A stretch of DNA of 64,000 nucleotides from Paguma larvata (taxonomy: Eukaryota > Chordata > Mammalia > Carnivora > Viverridae). The position numbers and the translations under genes were made by a program. Position 1 is the first letter of the stretch, and each line of letters opens with the position of its first letter. Below, piece by piece: positions 46,063 through 58,946 of the stretch. The stretch lies in assembly GCA_030068075.1 (NCBI GenBank), contig CM057825.1:79623123-79687122 (forward strand), read 5' to 3'. The notes beneath the pieces were generated by a model. That model was not told the DNA's origin. It searched no databases and worked only from the letters and a program-made list of their open reading frames with translations.

Positions 46063-46552
46063 CTGAAGATTTTTAGTTCTTTTCTCACTACTCCAGTCCC
46101 CTTGGCAAGGAAAAATTGTAAAAGAAATCAGGACAATTTCTATATACTATTGGCATCATCCCCCCCCCTATGCGAGCAATCACTATTGTTGAGCTAATTG
46201 GCATTAGAGAAACATATGCAGCATAAGAGGCTGTACAACAAAACTGTATTACTGAGGACAAAAGAAGTAATTTATCTGATATTATTTTTCTTACAAGATT
46301 CTAAATAATACAAATTCTCTATGCCACAGATCTTTTTGTAAATAAGTGAGATAAGTGAATAGAGAAATGTGCATGAAAGTATTTCACAAGCACTCATCTA
46401 CATAATTATTTAGACATCTATGCTATTATTCATGTTCAATTTGTACTCAAAGGATTTTTGGGGGGTGGGGGCTTTATAAAAAATATTTGATGTTAGTTTT
46501 TAATGTGGTAAAATACACATAACATAAATTTATCATATTAACCATCTTTTAA

Positions 46553-46777
46553 AATGTTTTATTTATTTTTGAGAGAGAGAGAGAGAGAGAGAGCGCACAA
46601 GAGAGAACACAAGAGAGAGCGAGAGAGCACGAGCAGGGGAGAGACAGAGGGAGAGGGAGACACAGAATCTGAAGCAGGTTTCCGGATCTAAGCTGTCCAC
46701 ACAGAGCCTGATGTGGGGCTTGAATTCACCAATCACGAGATTATGACCTGAGCCAAAGTCGGTCACCCAGGTGCCCC
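46553..46777 (-). mobile_element. tRNA-Lys SINE
   Basis: Reverse copy with an expanded GA/GC purine body and a small deletion before GTCACCCAGGTGCCCC. Confidence 0.93.
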
Positions 46778-47537
46778 TCATCTTAACCATTCTTAAGAGT
46801 AACAGCCTAGTGGTATTAAGTATATTCACACGGCTGTGCAACCATTACCACCACCCATCACCAGAAGGACCCAAAGGATTTATTCCCTAATTTCCTACTA
46901 GCATTCTTTTTTTGCTGCCAAAAATAAGGAGGTAATTAGTATTATCTAGAAATAATACCTATCTCTTATGAGTATCACAAGAACCATTTACAGAGTGTAT
47001 CAAACGATGTTTGTAAAACATACAAAATTCCTGGTCTAGCACTAATTCTATTTATTAAGTGCTTACTTAATGGATCAGGTAGAGAGATAAGTACAGTAGA
47101 TGAAGATATGTATCCCTGTCCTAGAGGTTTCCAAGTCCCTCACTTAAGTATAGTAGTATTGACTTTTACTTGCAAACACTCTTGGATAGGAAAAGAACTT
47201 TATGTCCATCATGGTTTTCCCAGTACCTTAAGGTTACTGGGCTTAGAACACTGTTCGTAGTCCAACAAATCATTACACCATACCCTTTGAATTACTTGAT
47301 CATATCCAGGTTAAGTTTTTTCTATCTTCTGATTCAGATGAGTAGTTTAGCTATATGTCACCCTTCTTTCGGTTACTTGTAATAAAGAGATAAATTTAGG
47401 TACAGATTTCTGAATTTTAGTTCTTTGGAAGTGACTCACACTGGATACTGTGTGCGACTGATGAAAATGATTTCATACCCCTTTCAAAGGAGCAAACCCC
47501 TAAAACAATTTTTTGTCAATAATCCCTCTTGTTTTTC

Positions 47538-47882
47538 CTTTTCTACCAGGTCCCATGCAGTATGGCTCAAGCAAAGAGAAAAAAAGCAAGCTATTTTATC
47601 AAAAAGAGAGTTGACCAGTGAGTACACTATCAATATTCACAAACACAACCATAGAACATGCACCTCACATACTAAGAGATCTAAAAAACTCACCATGAAG
47701 GACACTGAAGTACCAGATGTGTACACTACTAACAGGTTCAACAAAGCTGTCTGCTTTGAAGAAACAGGAATGTAGCCTACCGTATCTGGGTATGTTTGTT
47801 CAGAAAATATCATTAATAAAGACTCACCAAAGAAGCTATATACATTGGTCACCTCACTTTCAAAAACCTGTAGAGGGACAGG
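47538..47882 (+). pseudogene. RPL31: Processed pseudogene of ribosomal protein L31
   Basis: The plus strand carries an intronless, diverged copy of RPL31 (large-subunit protein eL31). ATGGCT at 47562 aligns with the start. Then 'SEYTINIHK', 'PDVYTTNRFNKAV' and 'DSPKKLYTLVT' match the protein in order, and CACTTTCAAAAACCTGTAGAG matches the end of the reading frame. The copy is dead: a frameshift or deletion lies between the start and EYTINIHK, several codons are missing in the middle, a TAG stop occurs near 47773, and a deletion follows LYTLVT. Homology stops near the last codons, before any 3' UTR or A tail. It lies in sense opposite to EPC2. Confidence 0.9.
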
Positions 47883-48150
47883 ACAGCAGTGTACAGCAGG
47901 GGGCTCTGCATTTCTTCTTTACACCCAGAGTACAATAATGTGCATTTGTCAAAACAATGAGCAAACCAGGGTCAGCTGTGTAGTCGACAATGCGTTTAGT
48001 AATAAACTGCTCTGCACCAAGACCCAAGAGAAACTGCACTGTGCTCATCAACAGCACATGATACCTAGCAATGGTACGATCCTCACTTGCACTGGTCCCT
48101 GAACCATAAGGGGCACTGCTGACTCCTGAAGAAGACATTTTAAACAGCAT
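47883..48150 (-). other. Unassigned open stretch beside the RPL31 copy
   Basis: The minus strand is open through this segment, starting near 48138 (MSSSGVSSAPYGSG) with balanced composition, unlike the AT-rich surroundings; the frame then runs on into the antisense of the RPL31 copy. A pyrimidine stretch and TCTTCTTCAG lie just upstream in its sense. On the plus strand the segment ends in an A-rich run (AAAACAAACAAACAAACAAA, 48153-48172). It could be part of a chimeric retrocopy, an unknown repeat or chance. I do not recognise the protein. Confidence 0.3.
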
Positions 48151-48196
48151 AAAAACAAACAAACAAACAAAAAATACGATTAAGAATAAAAACTTC

Positions 48197-48388
48197 TGGG
48201 GTGCCTGCGTGGCTCAGTCAGTTTAGAGTCTGACTTTTGATTTTGGCTGAAGTCATCATCTTGCGATTGGTAAGTCTGAGTCCCGCACTGGGCTCTGTGC
48301 TGACAGACAGCACAGAGCCTGCTTGGGAATCTCTTTCTCCCTCTCTCTCTGCCACCCCTTTCAAAAATAAATTAACATTGAAAAAATT
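48197..48388 (+). mobile_element. tRNA-Lys SINE
   Basis: Forward copy; AAGAATAAAAACTTCT (48182) and AAGAACAAAAATTTCT (48389) flank it. Confidence 0.94.
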
Positions 48389-49834
48389 TAAGAACAAAAA
48401 TTTCTGAAGAAGTTCCTCCTCCAGGGCAGAAAAAGCTTCTTGAGGCCATCATGTTTGTGGGTCTGGCCAATGTGGCCAACTGGCTAATAAGCTGATAGCT
48501 ATGTTCTGGAAAGCAAGAAGTTGGCCATTCCATCTATGGAAGATCAAAGCCCAGAAGAGGAAGACCTCCTCCCTCTCATCTCTGTTATAAGAAAGTAGCC
48601 TATTAAGGAAAAAAAATCTAACAGAAACCCAAAAAGACAGTTAATGTGATTAAAAACTAATTGTTTAAAATAATTACAAGTTATAAAACAAGGTGTGGGC
48701 TGGGGTGAGGGAAGGCTGTCAAATCCAGCTTGCATGATTCCAGTGAAGAGGCAGACAGATGTATTGTTTGACAGCTGTTTTCAACCTTAAGTCAATATCT
48801 GCCTTAAATACTTTGTTCCCTTACACCTCTAATAATCACATTAACTTTGAAATTAAAAAAAAAAAACTTTTTGTCTAAAATTTCACTCATCCACACACAT
48901 ATTCTAATTTGATAGAGCAGCAAACTGTAAGCAAAACTCAGATTTAAAACAGTTTTACAAATGGATAAAGTGTTAATATAAATGAGAATAGCAATTCCTG
49001 ATTTAAAATTTTTTTAGCATCAGAATTACTCCATTTTTATTAGGGAACACTTTTAACCTGAAGTTGCCTGTGTTCTAGACAGGAATCAAAGAAAATAAAA
49101 GAGACTGTAAACACTAAAGGTAGTGAAGATGGAGACAGTATCTACTACTATCCTTGCAGAGTCCTTTGCTTACAAGCTGACTTGTCTCAGAACTGAACAT
49201 GTACTGGTGAGGGTCTATAATTTGCTAGGTACTAACAATAGAAAGGAAGACTATGAATGTCCAGATTCGATGCTTCCTGAGACTTTACTTTTTTTTAACT
49301 TATGTGCAATTTGTCAAGAAGAAAAAACTAGAATAAACAAAGATGTGCTGGGAGATCTAGACGCCAATTAGCTTTACTCAAATTATACAGCAGTTACTCT
49401 TTTCTAGTAAACAGAGGTAAAAGTCTTAAAAATTAACAGTTCCTAAGGGTAGTCATAGACCAGAACTCAGCTGTTCAATTAATCACATAATTCCTTTTCC
49501 TCGTATTGGTGGAAAAATACCAGGTGTGGGAGAAAATTACATAACTAAATATGGTTACTCAAGCAATATTTTAATAAAGTAAAAATCTCAGTGTCCTAAA
49601 GTAAAATCTGGACAGTTTTCATTTTTAGAAAGTTTTTTCTTATTCCCGAAATCTACTTTAAATTTTTTCCCTCTTTCAAATCTTCCTCTTTCCTCTTTGC
49701 TATCACCTTTTTCTCTTTCTAATACCCTAGTGCCAGAGTCATATTAAAAAAACAAAACAAAACAAAACTAAAAAAAAGTAAGGTAAAGATCAGATGTATC
49801 AGCTAATTTACATGGTAACACAAATAAGTTTACA

Positions 49835-49975
49835 TAATTTAGAGCTGGAAACACCTTATCTTACAGATCAGAAAACTGTGAGAGGTTAAGAAACTTGGTG
49901 AGTTGAGCAATGCTTTCAGGGTTTTGATTCATAGGGCTCGGAACTTACCCCATTACACCACAGACACGAAATTAA
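49835..49975 (-). repeat. MIR element, reversed
   Basis: 'CAGATCAGAAAACTGTGAGA' then GGTTAAGAAACTTGG...TTTTGATTCATAGGGCTCGG...CCCCATTACACCACAGA is the reversed MIR pattern. Confidence 0.7.
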
Positions 49976-50867
49976 ACCCTTCTAATCATAACAGCAGTAA
50001 TGAAAAATTGTTTGAATTTCAAAAGGAGCAAAAATATAGATAAATCAAAACATTGTTTTTGTTTCACTTTGGACTTAAATGTTTAAGCTTGTAAATTATA
50101 TTTAATAAGCAAAGATAATACATATAAAACCAGTTGTTGTGAACCAAATGTATTAGGTACTCAAGGATTTGTTAAAAAACAAACATTAAAAATTAAAAAG
50201 AGAGCAAACTTCTAATATAGTTTTTTACTTAAAGTTATTTCATGTTAAGAACACTTCCAACATTTATCTATGAATCATCAATGGTAATTTTGTAATGTAA
50301 AAGGAAACAAACTTCATCTGTATAAACTAACCCCCTACTTTCATGCATTTTAAACTTCCTAAGTGTTTAAACTTCTGGAAACTATCTGCCAATATCCAAT
50401 CTCTTTAATTCAGCCAACAAAATAAGACCGAGATACAAGAGTACCTTGTTTGCCAAGGCTCTTCTTTGAAAGTATTACAACACCACTTAAAACACCATTT
50501 ACTCATAAACTCATTGGTGTTACCTCTTATTCCAATTCTGTGTTTCCTTTCTATACAACTTTACAAAATTATGTTTATTGATCCAATGAACTGGTAACAA
50601 CCAATACTAACTGTACCTTGAGTATAACATGTTTTACAGTCTCCCTTATAAATTGGAATAGATATCAATGCCACAAGGCATTAAAAAAAGTAGGGCATCC
50701 CAAACAGAGAAAAGAGCAGGAATATAAACAGGGAATACGCTTAACTACAAGAGATAGAAATTATCAATAATGAGTGTGGATAGAGGGCTCTATGATCCAA
50801 ATCTACCTTCATATAACAGAATAAGGATTCAGAACTATATACCATAGAAGTTGTATACACATATATA

Positions 50868-50911
50868 AAATGTGTGTGTGTGTATATATATATACATATA
50901 TATATATTTTT
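50868..50911. repeat. (TG)n(TA)n microsatellite
   Basis: TGTGTGTGTGTG passing into TATATATATATACATATATATATAT and then a T run. Confidence 0.95.
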
Positions 50912-51162
50912 TAAAGCAGAGTTGAATAGTTTTACAAGTCTTACATCAGCGATACCATCGTATATCTACCTAAACCTCAGTTAAATAGAACCTAGTATAC
51001 ATTAAAGTGGGCTCTGACTAGGTAGACCTATCAACTAGGAAGCAGTTCAAATAAAACATCTTCCTGGGATCCCATACTTACTTCTTAATTCTAAGGAAGT
51101 CCAGGGATCTGACAAACATTCAAGTCTCTCCTTTACATGAGTATCATCCAAGCCTTTAAACC

Positions 51163-51347
51163 AGTGTTTCTCAAACTTTAACATTCACCAGAATTATATG
51201 AATGGCTTGTTAAAACAGATTGTTGAGCTTGACCACCTGTTTCTGACTCAGCGGATCTAGAGGAGGGCTTGTTAATTTGCATTTTTAACAAGTTCCCAAG
51301 TGATGATGAGCAATATTATGAGAAACTCTGCTCTAAACCTAAGTCTT
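51163..51347 (-). mobile_element. hAT-Charlie remnant (MER5-like)
   Basis: CAGTGTTTCTCAAACTTTAACATTCACCAG...CTTGTTAAAACAGATTG...CTGACTCAGCGGATCTAG...ATTTGCATTTTTAACAAGTT...GAGAAACTCTG keeps both terminal inverted ends and the internal order of MER5-type elements. Confidence 0.85.
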
Positions 51348-51728
51348 TGCTCTTAAAGATCATAAACTTTACTTATGCCTAATTTGGGATACACTGAATT
51401 TTTACAATTTGTTAATTTTTAAGGTCCTCAGACTCTGAGTAACTTTCAAAGACAGCTGATGACAGCTTAGTGTATTTCCAAGTTCAGAAGCAACATCCCC
51501 TCCTCTTGGAGCTCTCCAAGGTTCTAACAGCCTCCAAGCCTAGCAGTTCTCAATAAAGTACAAGAGATCATGAATGCAGATATAACCAGAACTCGACTTT
51601 AAGTCTCCAAGTTTCCTACAATTGTAAGACTTGGCTAGAGACCTTATTTACATTCCTTACCCAATGTACAAATAAAATGAGGTGCAGAAGAGTCGAAGAC
51701 CACTTCTACAAGACACATGCTAATCCAA

Positions 51729-51821
51729 GTCTCTCTCTCTCTCTCCACACACACACACACGCACAGAAAGAGAGAGAGAGACAGAGAGAGAGAGGGGGGA
51801 GAGGGGGGGGAGAGAGAGGGG

Positions 51822-51866
<45 letters not shown>

Positions 51867-51876
51867 AGAAGAGCAG
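51729..51876. repeat. Compound (CT)n(CA)n(GA)n / G-rich microsatellite
   Basis: CT run, then CACACACACACACGCACA, then about 110 bp of GA repeats with three G runs of 5 to 8. The CT and GA parts are complementary and could form a hairpin; the purine strand could form triplex or quadruplex. Confidence 0.95.
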
Positions 51877-52189
51877 GAATATAGGCAACTGGGTAAAGGA
51901 TAGTAACAATTCGGAAGATAAAAATGTTGATGGCTCCTTTAAAAGTAAGAAAAGAGATTCAACCTCATTCATAGTAAGAAACCCAAATTAAAACTATACT
52001 AAGAGAAACTAAAGTCTGGATTTTGGTCAATAATGATGTTCCAATATTGGTTTCTTAGGTTTGACACCGGGTGCCACAGTAATGCATGATAAAATCATTA
52101 GAAAAAACTGAAACTGAGAGAGAGGTATAAAGGAACACTACCTTTGCAACTTTTCTATAAATCTAAAATTTTTCCTAAGATTTTTTTAA

Positions 52190-52825
52190 AAGAATTATGC
52201 ACTGAGGTATATCATCTCTCACCTATTAGACTTGGAAAAAAATTTTTAAAATTCAAAGGCAGTCTTTGACCAGGCTATGATGAAATAGCACTAAAATGCA
52301 TTGCTAGTAGAAGTGTAAAATTGTAGAACTCTTATACAAAGCAATTTGGCAATTTCTGTAAGAAATATATATAATCGCACCTTTATGAAATTCTGTATGT
52401 TCATAATTATTCACAGAAGCACTATTTGTAATAACAAAAGACTGGAAATAATCCAAGTTCCCTCCTGTAGGAAATGGGATAATAATCTGGCACAACCAAA
52501 CACAAAGAACTATTAACGCCGCAATAAAACAGAAATGAGGGCACATTCTAAACGTTGATATGGGATAATTTCCAGACTATACTCTTAAAAAAAAAAAAAA
52601 AAAAAGCAAGTGCCAAAAAGTACATATAAGTACGTTACCTTTTGTGTAAAAGAGGGTACAAAAATACAAATTCTTATGTGCTTGAATTTGCATAACAAAA
52701 CTCTAAAGGAACACATGGCCTAAAAAAAGTGGTTCCTTATAAGGGGAGGGTGACTGGAGGCTATTTTTCATATACTTTGTATTTTGAAATCATCTAAATG
52801 CAATACCTATTAAAAATAAAATCAT
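52190..52825 (+). mobile_element. Old L1 3' end
   Basis: ATTGCTAGTAGAAGTGTAAA, 'ACAAAGCAATTTGGCAATTT', CAGAAGCACTATTTGTAATA and AAAGACTGGAAATAATCCAAG in L1M order, interrupted by an A run at 52587-52605, ending in TATTAAAAATAAAATC. Confidence 0.75.
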
Positions 52826-53412
52826 ATTACTTTGTGAAAACAATTCTGTGTTTTAAAAAATATATTCCGAGTCCGTGATCTCTGTGTACTACTACCTAAG
52901 ATTCTTCCCTACTTTCTGTTCAGACCTCATCTCTTTCTCATTCACTCTCAATGAATCATTCAACAAATACAGAATGAGGGCAAAAGCCTCACTTAGACAT
53001 CTGGATGCAGTCAGTATCCTAGCTTAACCAGCACAAATTAATTCTACAATTATATGTGCAAAAACAGACATGCTATTAATAACTAATAGTATAATAGGTC
53101 AAAGAAAAACAATGTATCTCCATAGCCCACTAAACAGTCAGAAACATGAGAAATTAAATACCAGTATTCTTATAGATTTAATATTAGCAAAGCATTGAAT
53201 GCACCAGGAAAAAAACTTAGTACAGACGTCATGAAGTTTTGAAACACAAATTCTAAAAGATCTGAAAAATTCCAAACATGTAAAACATAAATTGGAGAGC
53301 AATGGATAATTTCCTTTACTAGAGAGAATCTTTATTAAAGAAGATTCCACCAAATGTTCTTTTCAAAAACTAGTCCTACTAGAGATACATCTCATTCAAA
53401 AACATACATTTC

Positions 53413-53620
53413 GGGGGAGCTTGGGTGGCTCAGTCAGGTAAGCTTCTGACTCTTGGTTTCAGCTCAGTTCATGGTCTTGCAGTTTGAGTTCGAGCCCCTC
53501 ATCAGGCTCTGCGCTGAGAGTGCAAAGCCTGCTTGAGATTCTCTCTCTCCCTCTTCCTCCCCTCCCTTGCACTGATTCTGTCTCTCCCAAAATAAATGAA
53601 TAAACTTAAAAAAAAAAAAA
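53413..53620 (+). mobile_element. tRNA-Lys SINE
   Basis: Forward copy with head GGGGAGCTTGGGTGGCTCAG; AACATACATTTC / ACCATATATTTC flank it. Confidence 0.93.
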
Positions 53621-53625
53621 CCATA

Positions 53626-55058
53626 TATTTCAGATTTCAAAATATATTACAAAGCTACAAGAATCAAATCAGTATATAGGCATAAAGACACACATGCAGA
53701 CCAACAGGAGCAGAGAACCACAAATAAACCCTCACAGAAATTATCAAAAAGGGTGTCAAGACTACACAATGGAGAAAGGATAGTCTCTTCAACAAATAGT
53801 GCTGGGAAAACTGGAAATTCACATCCAAAAAAAAAAATTAAGACAAACCCTCTTCTTACATTATGTACAAATAAATATTAACTCAAAATGAATTAAAGAC
53901 TTAACCTAAGACCTGTAACTATAAAACTCTTAGAAGAAAATAAACAGGAAAAGCTTCATGATATTAGGTTTAGTTATGATTTCTTCCAGATGATACCAAA
54001 ACTACAAGCAACAAAAACAAATGGGACTGCATCAAACTTAAAAGCTTCTGCAAAGCAGAGTTAACAATCAGGAGAGTGAAAAAGCAACCTATGGAATGGG
54101 AGAAAATACTTTCAAACCATACACCTGATAAGAGGTTAATATCGAGAATACATCAAAAACTCCTAAACAACAAAAACAATCCCAATTTAAAAAATGCAAA
54201 GGACCTGAAGGGACATTTCTCCAAAGAAGATATACAACTAGCCAACAAGCATATGAAAAGAAGCTCAACATCACTAGCTACTAGGGAATTACAAACCAAA
54301 ACCACAATGAGATACCATGTCACCATCATTAGGATGGCCACTATAAAATAAACAAACAAACAAAAAAACAAGCAAACGAAAGTCACATTTGGTGCAAATG
54401 TGCAGACATTTGGAACTCTGCTGCACTATTGGTAGGATGGTAAAATACTGTAGCTACTGTGTAAAACAGTAGGGAGGTTTCTCAAAAACTAAAAATACTA
54501 CTAGTACGTGATCCAGCAGTCACTTCTGTAGGTATATATCCAAAAGAATTGAAAACAGGATTTCAAAGAGGTAAGTGAAGACCCATGTTCACTCCAATTA
54601 TTATTTACCACAGCCAAGAGGTAGAAGCAGCTTAAATGTCCATCAACGGATGAATGAACACATACATACACAATATCATTCAGCTTTAAAAAAGAATGAA
54701 ATCTTGTCATATGCTACAATATGGATGAATCTTGAGGCCATTATGCTAATTAAGTGAAATAAGCCAGTCACAAAAAGACAAATGCATATGATTCCACTTA
54801 CATGAGATAACTAATGTAGTCGAATTCATAAAAACAAAAAGTAGAACGGCGATTGCCAGGGGTTGAGGGGAGGGTGTAACAGAGAGTTGTCAATGAGTAC
54901 GGAGTTTCGGTAACATAAAATGAAAAACTTCTAAAGATCTGTTGTACAACAATGTGCATATAGTTAACAATACTGTGATATAGACTTACAAATTAGAGAA
55001 CATATTACATCTTTTACCACAATAAAACAACAACCACCACCACCACCACCACCCCACT
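53626..55058 (+). mobile_element. L1 3' segment (ORF2 tail and 3' UTR)
   Basis: About 1.4 kb: ATTACAAAGCTACAAGAATCAAA...ORF2-like CTTCTGCAAAGCAGAGT...ATTTCTCCAAAGAAGATATAC...CACAATGAGATACCATGTCACC, an (AAAC)n interruption near 54350-54370, then TTTACCACAGCCAAGAGGTAG and the 3' UTR, ending in an A-rich tail with (CAC)n at 55030-55053. Open frames around 54076-54351 are remnants with no full domain. Confidence 0.9.
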
Positions 55059-55659
55059 TTAACCTGAATCAAGTCACGAGGAAACAGGCAAACTCACACT
55101 GAGGAGCATTCTACAAAATAACTAGCCGTATTAAAACATGGTATGAAGCACAAAAACACTTAGGAACAGCCTGAAGAGACACGACAACTGAATGCAAAGC
55201 ATCATCTGAGGTAAATTAGGCTTTATCTAAAAAGAGTTCACTGTGCACTAGCTTTTAAAAAGTAAAAAATTACTAATTTTTTCAAAGCCTAAAATCATGT
55301 TTGTCCCTAAAATGCAAATTATATTTTACTAATAACAAAACCACAAATAATCCTGGGTCTAGAACTCCTTGTTAATTAAAGTCAAAACAAATAAAAATCT
55401 TCAGTACTGGCTTGCTTTCTTAGATTCCTGCTGACTAATGAAGGATATAAAACAAATTCCTTATAATATTATATAGCTTTGAAAATTATTAAAGCTAGTT
55501 AGTAACTTGGAAAAATGCTTACTAACAGTAAAAAAAAGCAAAAACCACAAACCCATACAAATATACAAACATACACATAATATTACACAAATTCGGAAAA
55601 AAAGAGAAGACAAATTTTATCTCTGTTGCTTACCTTTGCAAGGTGGGATTATTATACTT

Positions 55660-55769
55660 TTTTTTTTTTTAAGTAATCTCTATGCCCAACATGGGCATAG
55701 AGACTCAAGACTCAAGACTCTGGGATCAAGACTCGCACACTCTACTGACTGAGCCAACCAGGCATCCTG
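55660..55769 (-). mobile_element. Short tRNA-Lys SINE, older type
   Basis: T run, AAGTAATCTCTATGCCCAAC, then a locally triplicated AGACTCA block, ending GCCAACCAGGCATCC; no CT body. Confidence 0.8.
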
Positions 55770-55809
55770 GGATGTTATTCTTTTCTGCAATTAACATTTT
55801 ATTTATTTT

Positions 55810-56011
55810 ATTTTTTTAATGTTTATTTATTTTTGAGAAAAAGACGTGAACACGGGAGGGGCAGAAAGTGAGGGAGACACAGAATCCAAAGTAGGCTCCA
55901 GGCTCTGAGCTGTCAGCACAGAGCCGCATGCAGGGCTCGAACTCAGGAGCTGGGAGACCATGACCTGAGCTGAAAACAGATGCTTAACCGACTGACTCAC
56001 CCAGGTGCCCC
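55810..56011 (-). mobile_element. tRNA-Lys SINE
   Basis: Reverse copy from AATGTTTATTTATTTTTGAG to ACCCAGGTGCCCC. Confidence 0.95.
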
Positions 56012-56221
56012 AAGATTTCCTTTTCTATCAACAGACAACCTGTCCTCTATCCTGCAATCTATCCAACACATACACGCAAAACTAATGGAAAAACGAATCC
56101 TTTACTCCCACTGTTTCCATCATCAACCACATGAGTGGAAATGGGTTTGTTTTAACATGTATCTGTATTTCCATCTTAGAATGATGAGGCATGACTGAAA
56201 AACAGTATACCAGAGTTAAAC

Positions 56222-56405
56222 AGGCACACTGTAGAGCCAGAAGACCTAGTCCAAATTCTGACTCTTCTAGTTGCTAGCTCCATTACGTTGGGCTCTTTTT
56301 GTAATCTTTCTTTAAAAAGGGGGTAAAAATACTAGCTGTCTCATAAAGTACCTTTGAGGCATAAGTGACATAATATATGCAAAATACCAACGGGACCTGG
56401 AAATG
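56222..56405 (+). repeat. MIR element
   Basis: 'GTAGAGCCAGAAGACCTAGT', TTCTGACTCTTCTAGTTGCTAGC, then TAAAAAGGGGGTAAAAATACTAGC...GGCATAAGTGACATAATATATGC is the forward MIR order. Confidence 0.8.
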
Positions 56406-58748
56406 GCAATCAGCATAGGTTTGCTACTTTACTAATAAGCCTTTTTAGGTATAACCGTGGAAAGAAAACTTTAGTCTTCTATGAAAATTTTCAGGAAATA
56501 AGCATATAAGAAAATATTTTTATGGGTAGGCAGCTCATTAAATTATATTACCGGGGTAAGGTGGAAGGAAATTTAATCTTCGTGGTAGACAGGGAGACAG
56601 ACAAAATCCTAAAAGGTGCTGACTCTCAGAGCAGTGCGGTGTCACTAGAGAATCTTCCATGGAGATGCCAGTTGCTAGGTGAATATGCTGAAAGCCTATT
56701 TCTGGTAACACGTATTAACAAAATCTGGTGTGCTTACATTACAGTTATCTTCTCTGAGTGGCCCCATAGGAGAGTTCTAAATGCTTCAGTGCCAGGAACC
56801 ATGCACTGAAATATGCACCTTAAAACCAATCTCACTTTTTTGCTTTGTCTATTAATTACATCATGCCTAAAATATGCACTACTACGCATCAAATTTACCT
56901 CTTGCTATAGTGTCTTTGTTTTCCCCTGAATTTAACCATGGTCTTTAATCTGTAATGCTGTATTTTACTCAAAGTCACCCAAATTTTTTTAAATTTTTTA
57001 ATAGTGGGCATAAATAAATGCATAAAGGCCCAAGGGGCACTCTCTTTGTACTCTTCTTTTATATCTCTCTACCCAGACCACCAAATGGTTATTTTGCTTT
57101 TTCCCAAAACACCTGGCATTACTTTAATACTTTGAGTTTTGGGTTTCTTCCTGATTCCTGGATTAGTAGCTCTCCCGGTACTGCCCTACTATTTCAGCCT
57201 TCATGCACACAGCTTTACCCAAGGAGACTCAGCATAACCCTGAGAAGAGAGAAAGATCCTTAGAGCCAGCTGATCTGAATGTGGGTTGTCCTCAGGGCCT
57301 GGCCTGGTTTAGAGTTCCTGTTAGCACTCCTCCAATCATCCAAACCTGGAACCTAGCTTCACCTGGAATGTGTTCTCCACGATCTGCTTCTATGCACAAG
57401 GCACTTTTTCTAGTATTTATTTATTTAAAAGTGTGACTCATTTCATAAGATCTATGCTCAATTTAACTGCTTAATATATACCCAGCAACAATTTTACAAA
57501 ATGTGATCTGTCTAAGATGCATCCCTTTCACCGAGAAATTTTACTGTAAAAACAAAACAATGCTCTTCATTTGGATCTTTCCAATCAAAACGTGTTTGTC
57601 CTACCAGGGTAAAAGGTCAATTATTATCATTTTTGTTAAAAGAACAGCAAAGGACATTGCAAGGATAATGAGACTTAAGTTGGATGTTAGGCCAGCCTCT
57701 ATCTCACTCTTGCTGAAAACCTAGTGGAATATACAAGTCCACTTTATATTGAATAAGTGGAATTCTTCTTTTCCCAGTGTAGACCTGACAACGGTCAGCT
57801 TTATCAGTCAGCTTTATCAGACTCGGAAGAAGCCACCTCCACGTGTACTAAGGTATATAGCAGTACACACCCAAAGACAGGCACCTTCCCAGGTGCAGAT
57901 ACAAATAGCAGAATTCAATCTCCTTTTGGAGTTACTCTGCCTGCCCTACAGATAATGAGGAGGTGCTACCTCCCACCTATCCTTCCTCTTGAACTCTCCT
58001 CTCTTTGAGCCAAGAAGCAGCTGAGATAGTCTACTGATCTGTGTGTGTAGGTTTAGTGCAGTGAGAAAAAGAAGAGACTTTTCCTTTCAAAACAAGATAA
58101 GGAGTCCTATTTTCAAGGACCATTTAGCTGAGTTCAAAACTAGACACAAATTAACTTCAGAACACTTATGAAACAATACTGAAACAGTATCTCAAGTTCC
58201 TTCAAGTTCTAAAATTGAGATACTTAATGTCAACTGTATTACCATATTAAATAAAAGGAACAACGGAAGATCAAAATAACTTATTACAATGTAAACAAAG
58301 TCATTTCCTCAAGAAATGAAGGAATTATAACATCTGGGTTGAGGTACCCAAAGTAAATCTGTTGTAATAATAAGTAAATGGAGGTAGCATCTTATGCATA
58401 TGTCACACAACTGACCAGGGAGAAAGTCTGAGTATCTTAGGTCATCAGGACTACATGCCTCCAAGATACCTCCATCTGATATGCTGAAAAGACTACTCCA
58501 ATGTGTTCTGTTAACTTCCTCAGACTACCAATACAGGTGACTATGCAGAACTGGTACCAGAAGAGAAAGGAAGGAACAAAGTTCTTGCATCCATATCAAG
58601 ACTGGAATCATTCCATTCCCAACTCCTTCTTGGCATATATGTTTTGCCCTAAAATGACACTGTTGTAAATAAAAAGCTCATTTTTCATTTCTAACTTGGA
58701 TCCACACAGGTCCTCAATTTCACTACACACACCAACAATTTTATTCTT

Positions 58749-58946
58749 TATTTTTTTTAATGTTTATTTATTTTTCAGAGAGAGCACTGGGGAGGGGCAG
58801 AGAGAGAAGGATACAGAGAATACCAAGCAGGGTCTGCACTGTCAGCATGGAGACCAATGCGGGGCTCAAACTCATAAACCATGAGATCATGGCCTGAGCC
58901 AAAATCAAGAGTTGGACACTCAACCAACTGAGTACCCTGGTGCCAC
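58749..58946 (-). mobile_element. tRNA-Lys SINE
   Basis: Reverse copy; AATTTTATTCTT on both sides (58737 and 58950). Confidence 0.94.

Noticed and set aside
51677..51991. 104-codon frame rich in Arg and Glu
   Set aside because: Produced by the GA microsatellite at 51729-51876.
54076..54351. 91-codon plus-strand open frame and its antisense frames
   Set aside because: Remnant of the L1 3' segment at 53626-55058.
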